From: Pseudomonas sp. Q2-TVG4-2
Lineage (GTDB): Bacteria > Pseudomonadota > Gammaproteobacteria > Pseudomonadales > Pseudomonadaceae
DNA length: 64,000 bases
NCBI RefSeq assembly: GCF_013620795.1
Contig: NZ_LGLW01000001.1
Span: forward strand, 1 to 64,000
Reading direction: 5' to 3'
Shown: positions 37,277 through 45,995 of the stretch, piece after piece
Layout: every line of letters begins with the position of its first letter
Position numbering within the stretch: position 1 is the stretch's first letter
Made by a program: the position numbers and the translations under genes
The notes under the pieces: model-generated
What the model was told of the DNA's origin: nothing
Seen by the model: the letters and a program-made list of their open reading frames with translations, nothing else
Database searches by the model: none

Positions 37277-38251
37277 TCACTGCTGCAGTTCCTGCTCACC
37301 GAACATATCGGCGAACAGCATGGTGGACAGATAACGCTCGCCGGAATCGGGGAGGATCACCACAATATTCTTGCCTTGCATTTCCGGGCGTTCAGCCATG
37401 CGCACCGCCGCAGCCATGGCCGCGCCGCAAGAAATGCCACAAAGGATGCCTTCTTCGCGCATCAGGCGCAGCGCCATGGCCTTGGATTCCTCGTCGCTGA
37501 CCTGTTCGACCTGATCGACCATGGACAGATCCAGGTTCTTCGGCACAAAGCCAGCACCGATGCCCTGGATCTTGTGCGGGCTGGGTTTGACTTCCTGCCC
37601 CGCGAGCGTCTGGCTGATCACAGGCGAACTAATCGGTTCGACCGCCACGCTGAGTATCTTCTTGCCCTTGGTGTTCTTGATGTAGCGCGAAACACCAGTG
37701 ATGGTGCCGCCAGTACCGACTCCGGAGACCAGTACGTCGATGTTGCCTTCGGTGTCGTTCCAGATTTCCATCCCGGTGGTTTTCTCGTGGATCGCCGGGT
37801 TGGATGGGTTCTCGAACTGCTGTGGCAAGTAATAAAGCTCGGGGGCCGAGGCAGCGATTTCTGCCGCCTTTTCGATGGCGCCCTTCATGCCTTTGGCCGG
37901 CTCAGTGAGCACCAGCTCCGCTCCGAGCGCCTTCAGGACCTTGCGTCGCTCCAGGCTCATCGACGCAGGCATGGTCAGCATCAGCTTATAACCACGTGCC
38001 GCCGCGACAAAAGCCAAGCCAATGCCGGTATTTCCGGACGTTGGCTCAATAATCGTCATGCCCGGTTTGAGAAGACCGTTTTTCTCGGCATCCCAGATCA
38101 TCGCGGCGCCGATCCGACATTTGACTGAGTGTGCCGGATTGCGGCCTTCGATTTTGGCCATGATGGTGACGCCCTTCGGGCCCAATCGATTGATCATGAC
38201 CAACGGGGTATTCCCGATGGCCTGCGCATTGTCAGCGAAGATGCGGCTCAT
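37277..38251 (-). CDS. cysK: Cysteine synthase A (O-acetylserine sulfhydrylase)
   Basis: A 324-residue PLP enzyme making cysteine from O-acetylserine and sulfide. The PLP lysine is Lys44 in [11 protein letters not shown], the asparagine loop is [11 protein letters not shown], and the phosphate-binding loop is [10 protein letters not shown]. Length and the [11 protein letters not shown] segment favour CysK over CysM. It is monocistronic, ending at a strong stem-loop. Confidence 0.93.
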   Translation of the reverse strand: MSRIFADNAQAIGNTPLVMINRLGPKGVTIMAKIEGRNPAHSVKCRIGAAMIWDAEKNGLLKPGMTIIEPTSGNTGIGLAFVAAARGYKLMLTMPASMSLERRKVLKALGAELVLTEPAKGMKGAIEKAAEIAASAPELYYLPQQFENPSNPAIHEKTTGMEIWNDTEGNIDVLVSGVGTGGTITGVSRYIKNTKGKKILSVAVEPISSPVISQTLAGQEVKPSPHKIQGIGAGFVPKNLDLSMVDQVEQVSDEESKAMALRLMREEGILCGISCGAAMAAAVRMAERPEMQGKNIVVILPDSGERYLSTMLFADMFGEQELQQ

Positions 38252-38395
38252 GACAGTGTCCCTGCGAATGGAAAATCGGACTGATCAGCCTATGCCCAGT
38301 CTGATGACTCGTCCAGCCGAACTCACCGATGCGTGTGTGGGTCCACCCAAAGGTAAGCCATTCAGTGATGACTCCTCGACCAGACCAGGCCCGTC

Positions 38396-39469
38396 ATGAA
38401 AAAACGCTACCGAATTCCGTTGTGGATATTGCTATCAATCGCCCTGTTACTGCTGATCATTCATCTCGCCCTGCCTCACCTGGTGCTCAATTACCTGAAC
38501 GACAAGCTGGCAGACATGGGCGAGTACCGAGGTCATGTCGATGACGTTGATCTGGCCTGGTGGCGTGGCGCTTACCGAGCGGACGGCGTGCTCATCGAAA
38601 AGAAGAGCGAGGAAGTCCAGGCACCGCTGTTCACCGCGCCCACAATCGATATCGGTTTGAGCTGGCGAGCACTCTGGAAGGACCAGGCCCTGGTTGGCGA
38701 GGTGACGCTGGAACAGCCGCAGCTGAATTTCGTCGATGGCGAGGACAGCGGCGACTCGCAGACCGGCGAAGGTGTCGATTGGCGTGAGCGGCTGGAAGAA
38801 CTGATGCCATTTACCCTGAACGAACTCCGCGTCATGGACGGTCAATTGTCGTTTCGCAACTTCGAGTCCGATCCGCAGGTGCATATCTATGCCAATGCGA
38901 TCAACGCGAGCCTCTATAACCTGACCAACACGGCGGATGGGCAGGGCCGCGTCGCCACATTCGAAGGCACCGCCAAGTTTCTCGATCACGCCCCGATGGA
39001 AGCCACCGCGAACTTCGACCCCTATACCAATTGGGAAGACTTTGAAGTGAACCTGCGTGTGACTGGCGTGGATCTGACAAGGTTGAATGACTTCAGCAGT
39101 GCCTACGGTAATTTCGATTTCGCAGGCGGAACCGGCGATCTGGTCATGGAAGTCGAGGCCAACGACAGCCAGTTGTCGGGCTATATCAAACCTTTGCTGC
39201 ACAATGTCGACGTTTTCAATTTCGAGCAGGACGTCGAGAATGAAGGCAAGGGATTCTTCCGTGGCATCTGGGAAGCGGTGGTCGGTGGTGGTGAGGAAGT
39301 TCTGCAGAACCAGAGCAAGGATCAGTTCGCGACGCGGGTAGAACTGTCCGGCAGCACGAAGGATACCAACGTCAGTCCCTTTCAAGCATTCATCGCGATC
39401 CTGCGAAACGCCTTCGTCGAAGCGTTCTCGACCCGCTTCGAGCGTTCATTGAGCGAAGACGATGAATAA
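38396..39469 (+). CDS. DUF748/AsmA-like envelope protein
   Basis: A 357-residue protein with an N-terminal transmembrane helix (residues 8-28) and a beta-rich body of the DUF748 type. DUF748 proteins belong to the AsmA-like group that is thought to bridge or transport lipids across the envelope. Visible family features are the ADGVLIEKK and RVMDGQLSFRNF repeats. It is monocistronic, divergent from cysK. Confidence 0.75.
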   Translation: MKKRYRIPLWILLSIALLLLIIHLALPHLVLNYLNDKLADMGEYRGHVDDVDLAWWRGAYRADGVLIEKKSEEVQAPLFTAPTIDIGLSWRALWKDQALVGEVTLEQPQLNFVDGEDSGDSQTGEGVDWRERLEELMPFTLNELRVMDGQLSFRNFESDPQVHIYANAINASLYNLTNTADGQGRVATFEGTAKFLDHAPMEATANFDPYTNWEDFEVNLRVTGVDLTRLNDFSSAYGNFDFAGGTGDLVMEVEANDSQLSGYIKPLLHNVDVFNFEQDVENEGKGFFRGIWEAVVGGGEEVLQNQSKDQFATRVELSGSTKDTNVSPFQAFIAILRNAFVEAFSTRFERSLSEDDE

Positions 39470-39610
39470 ACGGGAACAGGCAAAATGTCCGCGCCCATTC
39501 AGTGACTGAATGATCCACTCGCGTTCACACTGAGGAGCCCATCCCTTATAGTCGATCGTCTAACCAAAACATGAAGCGCCTGCGTGCCAGGCCCGATCAA
39601 GGAAACCCCG

Positions 39611-40456
39611 ATGAAGTTTGAAGGCACCCAGTCTTACGTCGCCACCGATGACTTGAAACTGGCGGTTAACGCTGCCATTACGCTGGAGCGTCCGCTGCTG
39701 GTGAAGGGTGAGCCGGGCACCGGCAAAACCATGCTCGCCGAGCAACTGGCTGAGTCCTTCGGTGCGAAGCTGATCACCTGGCACGTCAAATCCACCACCA
39801 AGGCGCATCAGGGTCTGTACGAATACGATGCCGTGAGCCGTCTGCGCGATTCGCAGCTGGATTCCGATCGGGTGCACGATGTGCGCAACTACATCAAGAA
39901 GGGCAAGTTGTGGGAAGCCTTCGAGGCCGAACAGCGGGTCATTCTACTGATCGACGAAATTGATAAGGCCGACATCGAGTTTCCCAACGACCTATTGCAA
40001 GAACTCGACAAGATGGAGTTCTACGTCTACGAGACCAATGAAACCATCAAGGCCATACAGCGGCCGATCATCATCATTACCTCGAACAACGAAAAGGAGC
40101 TGCCCGACGCCTTCCTGCGCCGATGCTTCTTCCATTACATCGCGTTCCCCGATCGCGAAACGCTGCAGAGGATCGTCGATGTGCACTACCCGAATATCAA
40201 AAGGGATCTGGTCGCCGAGGCCCTCGACGTGTTCTTCGATGTCCGCAAGGTACCGGGGCTGAAGAAGAAGCCATCCACCAGCGAACTTGTCGACTGGCTG
40301 AAGTTGCTGATGGCCGACAACATCGGCGAAGCCGTGCTACGCGAGCGCGATCCGACCCGAGCGATTCCGCCACTGGCCGGCGCTCTGGTGAAAAACGAAC
40401 AGGACGTGCAATTACTTGAACGCCTGGCGTTCATGAGTCGTCGCGCCAGCCGCTGA
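39611..40456 (+). CDS. MoxR-family AAA+ ATPase
   Basis: A 281-residue MoxR-type ATPase with Walker A GEPGTGKT, Walker B LLIDEIDKAD, sensor 1 ITSNNEKELPDAFLRRC and an arginine finger. MoxR ATPases act with VWA-domain proteins as metal-dependent chaperones, and the VWA gene lies 500 bases downstream. A GFA-family gene sits between them. The ATG at 39611 follows an AAGGAAA site. Confidence 0.88.
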   Translation: MKFEGTQSYVATDDLKLAVNAAITLERPLLVKGEPGTGKTMLAEQLAESFGAKLITWHVKSTTKAHQGLYEYDAVSRLRDSQLDSDRVHDVRNYIKKGKLWEAFEAEQRVILLIDEIDKADIEFPNDLLQELDKMEFYVYETNETIKAIQRPIIIITSNNEKELPDAFLRRCFFHYIAFPDRETLQRIVDVHYPNIKRDLVAEALDVFFDVRKVPGLKKKPSTSELVDWLKLLMADNIGEAVLRERDPTRAIPPLAGALVKNEQDVQLLERLAFMSRRASR

Positions 40457-40508
40457 ACGACGGCGGTTCCAAGCGGAGCCGGCCGCCTCACTTACTGGAG
40501 GAAGAGCC

Positions 40509-40907
40509 ATGCAAACGCATACCGGTAGTTGCCTCTGCGGTGTCGTGCGGTACCGCATCGACGCACCGATCAACGAGCTGACCCACTGCCACTGCAAGAT
40601 GTGTCGCAAGGCACATGGCGCTGCATTTGCGACCTACGCAAGCGTGCCGTTGGAAGCGTTCCACTTCCTGTCTGGCAAGGATCAGTTGGGGGTCTTCCAC
40701 TCCTCCGAACATGTGACGCGTACGTTCTGCATTCGCTGCGGATCCAACCTGCAATTCGTCGATAATCGTGAGCATGAACTCGGCGTTGCGGCCGGCACGC
40801 TCGACTCCTCGCTGCCGGTCCCGCCCCAGGAACATATCTTCGTCGGCTCCAAGGCGGACTGGTATGAGATCAGCGACGGGCTCGCGGAACACGACGAAGA
40901 CCTCTGA
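40509..40907 (+). CDS. GFA-family zinc protein
   Basis: A 132-residue protein of the GFA (glutathione-dependent formaldehyde-activating enzyme-like) fold. Zinc-binding cysteines appear in GSCLCG, HCHCKMCRK and FCIRCGSN. Most family members have no proven enzyme activity. It interrupts the usual MoxR-VWA pair and has its own GGAGG ribosome binding site. Confidence 0.83.
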   Translation: MQTHTGSCLCGVVRYRIDAPINELTHCHCKMCRKAHGAAFATYASVPLEAFHFLSGKDQLGVFHSSEHVTRTFCIRCGSNLQFVDNREHELGVAAGTLDSSLPVPPQEHIFVGSKADWYEISDGLAEHDEDL

Positions 40908-40955
40908 CCCATCAAACGCAAGGTGCCGTTACGACGGTATTCCCGAGGTTCTGCC

Positions 40956-42134
40956 ATGCTGCTTGGCCTGTTCAATGAGATGCGTGCCGCCAAGGTACCC
41001 GTGTCGGTACGCGAACTGCTCGATCTGATCAACGCGTTGAAACACAACGTTATTTTCGCCGATATGGACGAGTTTTATTTTTTGTCGAGGGCCATCCTGG
41101 TCAAGGATGAGCGCCACTTCGACAAGTTCGACCGTGCCTTCGGCGCCTACTTCAAGGGGCTGGAAAACCTCGATCAGCATATCGAGGCGCTGATTCCGGA
41201 GGAATGGCTGCGTAAGGAGTTCGAACGCTCGCTGAGCGATGAAGAGCGCGCCAAGATCGAATCGCTCGGGGGGCTGGACAAGCTGATCGAGGAATTCAAG
41301 AAACGCCTGGAGGAACAGAAGGAAAAGCATGCCGGGGGCAATAAGTGGATCGGTACCGGCGGCACCAGTCCCTTCGGTTCGGGTGGTTACAACCCAGAAG
41401 GCATCCGCATCGGTGACGCCGGCAAGCGTCAGGGCAAAGCAGTGAAGGTCTGGGATCAGCGCGAGTATAAGAACCTCGACGATCAGGTTGAGCTCGGCAC
41501 CCGCAACATCAAGGTAGCCCTGCGCCGCCTGCGCAAGTTCGCTCGCCAGGGCGCGCAGGACGAGCTGGACCTCGATGGCACCATCGACCACACCGCCCGC
41601 GACGGCGGACTGCTCAACATCCAGATGCGCCCGGAACGGCGTAACGCGGTGAAGCTGCTGATCCTGTTTGACATCGGCGGCTCGATGGACGCCCATGTGA
41701 AGGTCTGCGAAGAGTTGTTCTCCGCCTGCAAGACCGAGTTCAAGCACCTGGAGTACTTCTACTTCCACAATTTCATCTATGAATCAGTCTGGAAGAACAA
41801 CTTCCGCCGTACCTCCGAGCGCACCTCGACGCTTGATCTACTGCACAAGTACGGCGCCGATTACAAAGTGGTGTTCGTAGGCGATGCCGCCATGGCACCC
41901 TACGAAGTGACTCAGCCCGGTGGCAGTGTCGAGCACTGGAACGAGGAAGCGGGCTACGTCTGGATGCAGCGCTTCATGGAGAAATACAAGAAGCTCATTT
42001 GGATCAATCCCTACCCCAAGGACACCTGGGGGTATACCGCATCGACCGGCATCATCCGTGATCTCGTTGAGGATCGTATGTACCCGCTGACGCTCAACGG
42101 GCTTGAGGAAGGCATGAAGTTTCTGTCGAAATAA
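40956..42134 (+). CDS. VWA domain protein (CoxE-like), MoxR partner
   Basis: A 392-residue protein whose C-terminal half is a von Willebrand A domain with the MIDAS motif DIGGSMD. The first Ser of the usual D-x-S-x-S is a Gly. The N-terminal part is charged and helical. It pairs with the MoxR ATPase upstream, as in many bacterial chaperone modules for metalloenzymes or envelope complexes. The ATG at 40956 follows GAGG at suitable spacing. Confidence 0.85.
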   Translation: MLLGLFNEMRAAKVPVSVRELLDLINALKHNVIFADMDEFYFLSRAILVKDERHFDKFDRAFGAYFKGLENLDQHIEALIPEEWLRKEFERSLSDEERAKIESLGGLDKLIEEFKKRLEEQKEKHAGGNKWIGTGGTSPFGSGGYNPEGIRIGDAGKRQGKAVKVWDQREYKNLDDQVELGTRNIKVALRRLRKFARQGAQDELDLDGTIDHTARDGGLLNIQMRPERRNAVKLLILFDIGGSMDAHVKVCEELFSACKTEFKHLEYFYFHNFIYESVWKNNFRRTSERTSTLDLLHKYGADYKVVFVGDAAMAPYEVTQPGGSVEHWNEEAGYVWMQRFMEKYKKLIWINPYPKDTWGYTASTGIIRDLVEDRMYPLTLNGLEEGMKFLSK

Positions 42135-42166
42135 GCCGTTCCTAACGACTGCAAGGATGCGCGGGG

Positions 42167-42664
42167 ATGAGAAATCGATGGGCGCTGTGCGCCGTTGTAG
42201 CGTTGACGGCGTTCATCGCAGCAGGAGATCTGTTACTAGCGGTCGAGCTGTCAGGCGAGCCCGCCACGCAAAACACCGCCGTCAGGGCATCAGCACTCAC
42301 CAACTGGCTACTTGAACACCAACGACTCATCAGCACGGCAAAACTGATCGTGTCTACCCTCATGCTGCTCTGGTGGCTAGCCGCGACAATCAGGCCAACT
42401 CGCCGCCCTCGCCTCAGACTGGCCAACGCCGCGTTCAGTGGCTGGCTGGCGATAGAGACTGTGACGGTATGGGCCGCCGTGCTTGGCGTGCTGTATCAGG
42501 TGTCCGGTCTGTCCGATGGGCTCACCGGAGGCGGTACCCTTACGATCATAAAGGGCACCGAACTAAGCTGGTTGATCCCCTTGACGTTCTGCATACCTGC
42601 CCTTCAGCTTATCTTGGGCGAATGGGCATATCGCTCTGGCCAATCATCAGCCAACGCCAGATGA
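42167..42664 (+). CDS. Membrane protein of unknown function
   Basis: A 165-residue protein, not recognised, with four predicted hydrophobic segments (about residues 7-26, 58-75, 90-112 and 135-152) separated by an Arg/Pro-rich stretch. It lies 32 bases after the VWA gene on the same strand. An AAGGA precedes the ATG, though the spacing is longer than ideal. Confidence 0.6.
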   Translation: MRNRWALCAVVALTAFIAAGDLLLAVELSGEPATQNTAVRASALTNWLLEHQRLISTAKLIVSTLMLLWWLAATIRPTRRPRLRLANAAFSGWLAIETVTVWAAVLGVLYQVSGLSDGLTGGGTLTIIKGTELSWLIPLTFCIPALQLILGEWAYRSGQSSANAR

Positions 42665-42670
42665 GTTCGA

Positions 42671-43210
42671 CTATTTCGCAGGCGGAAGCGGCTTAGCGGT
42701 ACGCCGCCGGCGTCGATGACGCTCCGGAAAAAATGCCCGGCGCAACAGCAGATAGATACTCTCGATCACCCATGCCAGCAGCAACGCAGAGCAAAGCCCC
42801 CAAGCAATCGCTTCAGGCGCCAGCAGAACCTGGAAGCGATAGCTGCTCCAGACCTGGCGCCGCAAGTGCTGATCAGCGCCGATCAATACATGCCAGGCCT
42901 GGGCATACCAAGGCCCTTGCATGATCCGCCATTCTCGATCCAACAGACGCGCGCGCTCCACAAGCGCAGCAACGCTTCGCGCATCGCTCTGGATAACCGG
43001 ATCGTCGCTGGCACGATAATGCTCGACCAGCGCGTTCAGGTTGCCCTCGAAGAAGCGCCCTGCCGTGTCCTGAAAGCCCAGCAGGCTCTGCTGCGCCTCG
43101 AGCCTGCGCGCCTCGACGTGCCGCTCGTATGCCTCGATGAAAGCCGGAACTTGGATCCCGACCAACAAGCCAAGGGCGAACAGGGTCAACCGCAGATAGC
43201 TTCGGATCAT
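42671..43210 (-). CDS. DUF2937 family membrane protein
   Basis: A 179-residue protein with an N-terminal helix, a long charged amphipathic central region, a second helix near residues 134-156 and a basic tail (RHRRRRRTAKP). It resembles DUF2937 proteins of pseudomonads. Its start shares a base with the stop of the glutamine amidotransferase-like gene (TGATG), indicating a two-gene operon. The ATG at 43210 was preferred because the longer frame would enter that gene. Confidence 0.65.
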   Translation of the reverse strand: MIRSYLRLTLFALGLLVGIQVPAFIEAYERHVEARRLEAQQSLLGFQDTAGRFFEGNLNALVEHYRASDDPVIQSDARSVAALVERARLLDREWRIMQGPWYAQAWHVLIGADQHLRRQVWSSYRFQVLLAPEAIAWGLCSALLLAWVIESIYLLLRRAFFPERHRRRRRTAKPLPPAK

Positions 43211-43986
43211 CACTGCACCTGCCCGCGCGCGACGCACTCGCCCAGCCGCCAGAGTGTCCACTCGCCCGGCTGATGAACATTCCACTGCTCGTTGTCGGTC
43301 AGCGGCTCGGTAGCCAGCACGGTGACGACGTCATTCGGCGTGGTCTCAGCGGTGAAATCCACCGTCAATTCTGCATCCTTCAGCTGGGCTGGTCCGAAGG
43401 GCGCGCGACGCGTGATCTGCGCGAGCTTGGTGGTGCAGAAACTGAACAACCACTCTCCGTTGCTCAGCAGGCAATTGAATACGCCTTTGGCACGATAATC
43501 GGCGCAGGCTTCGAGCAAACGCGGCAGTAAATCCTCAGCCGCGACGCGCTCCGGAAAATCGGTGCGCACCCGGTTGAGCAGATCGCAGAACGACGCTTCG
43601 CTGTCTGTATCCCCGACCGGCCGGTAGAAACCCCGTGCGGGATTGAAATCAGTGAGCTGGCCGTTGTGGGCGAAGCACCAATGCTGCCCCCACAGTTCAC
43701 GCACAAAGGGATGAGTGTTGACCAGGGCGACCTTACCGACGTTGGCGTGGCGGATATGGCCAATCACCACCTCGCTCTTGATCAGATAGTGCTGGACCAT
43801 CTTCGCCACTTCCGACTCGCAGCTGGCCACTGGGTCCTGAAACAAGCGTAAACCGCGGCCTTCGTAGAACGCGATACCCCAGCCATCCTTGTGCGGCCCG
43901 GTGCGCCCGCCGCGCTGCATCAGCCCGGTGAAACTGAAATGGATGTCGGTCGGTACGTTGGCGCTCATGCCGAGCAATTCACACAT
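43210..43986 (-). CDS. Class II glutamine amidotransferase-like protein (YafJ family)
   Basis: A 258-residue N-terminal-nucleophile protein; the catalytic Cys is residue 2 (MCELLGMSANVP) after Met removal. HKDGWGIAFYEG, GHIRHANVG and FAHNGQL are the glutamine-binding loops. YafJ-type proteins are standalone amidohydrolases; the substrate is uncertain. Confidence 0.87.
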   Translation of the reverse strand: MCELLGMSANVPTDIHFSFTGLMQRGGRTGPHKDGWGIAFYEGRGLRLFQDPVASCESEVAKMVQHYLIKSEVVIGHIRHANVGKVALVNTHPFVRELWGQHWCFAHNGQLTDFNPARGFYRPVGDTDSEASFCDLLNRVRTDFPERVAAEDLLPRLLEACADYRAKGVFNCLLSNGEWLFSFCTTKLAQITRRAPFGPAQLKDAELTVDFTAETTPNDVVTVLATEPLTDNEQWNVHQPGEWTLWRLGECVARGQVQ

Positions 43987-44038
43987 GCATGGTCTCCCGT
44001 TACGTCTTGTTCACGTCTGATCCGCCCGGTCGATGCGC

Positions 44039-44506
44039 TTACAGCCTGGGTTCGGTTCGTGTCTGGTAACGGCTGGCGGGGCGGTAATCGTCTTCCTCAT
44101 CTTCCTCGAGCCGCTCGCGCAGCGTACGTGGGTCTTCGTCCGCTGCCGACGCTGCGCGTCGCTGTTTCAGCCGACGCTCGATCGGCCAGCGCAGCGCCAC
44201 CAGCGCAGCGTACAGCGCAAATGCGATCAGACCGTAGAGCGCCAGATCTGCGACTGCGCGCCAGGCGTTATTGCCGACCTTGAACAGCACATCCAGCGCG
44301 GTAATCGCCACTGCCGGAGCGAATAGTTCCCGGGCAGGGTCGACGATGGTTGGCGTCAGTAGCAGCACGGCGACGATCAATCGCAGCGGCTCACGCAGCC
44401 AGCGCCACATAGGCCGCGTGATGCGAAACCACACCAACAGACAACCCAGCGCTGCAATTCCGTAGGCTGTCCAGGCGAGCAAATAATCGTTGGCGAATAG
44501 GTACAT
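44039..44506 (-). CDS. Membrane protein with charged C-terminal tail, unknown
   Basis: A 155-residue protein with three or four hydrophobic helices in its first 110 residues and a hydrophilic, acidic C-terminus (ERLEEDEEDD). I recognise no family beyond pseudomonad hypothetical proteins. Its ATG at 44506 was chosen over an in-frame ATG ten codons upstream because the first helix starts soon after it. Confidence 0.6.
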   Translation of the reverse strand: MYLFANDYLLAWTAYGIAALGCLLVWFRITRPMWRWLREPLRLIVAVLLLTPTIVDPARELFAPAVAITALDVLFKVGNNAWRAVADLALYGLIAFALYAALVALRWPIERRLKQRRAASAADEDPRTLRERLEEDEEDDYRPASRYQTRTEPRL

Positions 44507-44718
44507 GACAGTCTCTTGTGTGGGCCGGATGCACATGCCGGCGCGTGGCGTCGCGCATGATACCAGTCACGAGCCTGCCGGCAGCCAGCTTGCGATGTAA
44601 TGGCGCTGGTCATGATGCATCTAACGCCGTATAAACGCTGAAAACAAAAAAGGCCCAGCGCCCCCAATAGCGTGCCAAGAAGCCATACTTGTCACACGGA
44701 TACATCAGGAGAGCCATC

Positions 44719-45159
44719 ATGACCTACCAGCATATTCTGGTCGCTGTCGACCTGACCGACGAATGTCACCCGGTCGTCGCGCGAGCCCAGGCCCTGGCTA
44801 CAGCAAGTGGCGCCAGGCTAGCATTGGTGCACGTCATCGAACCCATGGCCATGGCGTTTGGCGGCGATGTCCCAATGGACCTGTCGATGCTTCAGCAGCA
44901 GCAGTTCGATCAAGCCCGTGACCGCATGGCCGGTTTCGCCGACCGTTACCCCAGCCTGACCGCCGAACAACGGCACCTGGCCTATGGCCAACCGCGCCAG
45001 GAAGTCCACCGGCTGGCCAAGGAACAAGGCTGTGACCTGGTTGTGGTCGGCAGTCATGGCCGCCACGGCTTGGCACTGCTGCTCGGATCTACCGCCAACG
45101 ACATCCTCCACGGCGCGCCTTGTGATGTTCTGGCGGTACGGTTGAAGAAGCCCGAATAA
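44719..45159 (+). CDS. Universal stress protein (UspA family)
   Basis: A 146-residue Usp-fold protein: HILVAVDLTDE at the N-terminus and the ATP-binding GSHGRHGLALLLGSTANDIL at the C-terminus. The GxxGxxG-like loop suggests a nucleotide-binding member. The ATG at 44719 has an AGGAG site. It is convergent with the following gene. Confidence 0.9.
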   Translation: MTYQHILVAVDLTDECHPVVARAQALATASGARLALVHVIEPMAMAFGGDVPMDLSMLQQQQFDQARDRMAGFADRYPSLTAEQRHLAYGQPRQEVHRLAKEQGCDLVVVGSHGRHGLALLLGSTANDILHGAPCDVLAVRLKKPE

Positions 45160-45174
45160 CCACCTGGATCGAGT

Positions 45175-45195
45175 GCCTGAGCCTTCGGCTCAGGC
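45175..45195. terminator. Stem-loop between convergent genes
   Basis: GCCTGAGCC and GGCTCAGGC form a perfect 9-bp stem with a three-base loop (TTC), overlapping the stop codon of the minus-strand gene. It has no long T-run but is well placed as a bidirectional terminator. Confidence 0.5.
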
Positions 45196-45882
45196 CATCT
45201 CCACTCCCTCACCGGCGCTCATGACCATCGGCCTGATCTTCTTCAGCTGGGTTTCGAGCGAATAGGTCAGGCTGGACGCCATGGAAAAGAAGGTAAGGAA
45301 GGCTTTCAGATTCGAGTCGCCGTGACAGGTGTCGTGGATACGCTGCCAGAACGCCTGGTTGACCAGCTGCAATTGCTGAAACGACCGCACCAGCCCACGA
45401 AGCTCCCAGTCGGCATGACGCCCTTCGCGCAGATTGAAATACTGCCGAGCCAGGTAAAGCGAGACTGCGCGTAGCACGAATTCCTGATTGCTGGCGAACG
45501 GCAGATGCTGATGCGCCATCGGCTTGAGTTTGCCCAGGACCGGGCAAGCACTGGTGGCCATGATCACGCCAAGTAGCGCCCGCAACCCCTCATCCAGCCC
45601 CACCAGCTTGTTGTACTCGCGCTCCGGTGTGCGTACCCGCACTTGCGCTTTTTTTACAGCAGGCAAGCCTTGGAAGTCTTCGATGACCCGATGCAGATCC
45701 ACCGCGGCGGGACAATGCGTGAAATTCTCCCGGCTCAGCGGGCAATTGTTGCACTGCTGGTGATCCAGGCGCGTCCATTTGGGCGCCTGTGCGGCTGCCT
45801 CGTGATCGTAGCCACGGTCCAGCTCGATCCGATAGCTGAACTCATGTTCGTCGTCCAGGACGATTCGGTAATCAATTGCCAT
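45190..45882 (-). CDS. Uncharacterised cysteine-containing protein
   Basis: A 230-residue soluble protein common in pseudomonads (perhaps the DUF6901 group; I am not certain). A conserved-looking Cys set occurs near residues 43-57 (CNNCPLSRENFTHCP), which could bind a metal or cluster, and more Cys/His lie near residue 110 and residue 190. No catalytic motif is recognised. Downstream gene organisation is convergent with the Usp gene. Confidence 0.7.
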   Translation of the reverse strand: MAIDYRIVLDDEHEFSYRIELDRGYDHEAAAQAPKWTRLDHQQCNNCPLSRENFTHCPAAVDLHRVIEDFQGLPAVKKAQVRVRTPEREYNKLVGLDEGLRALLGVIMATSACPVLGKLKPMAHQHLPFASNQEFVLRAVSLYLARQYFNLREGRHADWELRGLVRSFQQLQLVNQAFWQRIHDTCHGDSNLKAFLTFFSMASSLTYSLETQLKKIRPMVMSAGEGVEMA

Positions 45883-45995
45883 CTATGCTCCGTCCAGTGC
45901 TGACAGATGTCGTTGGTGTGTTCATTGACAGTCCGTGTCCCGCCGGGCGGAACCTGTGGATTGCAACCATGGCGATTCCAGCCGGCGTATTCGCC

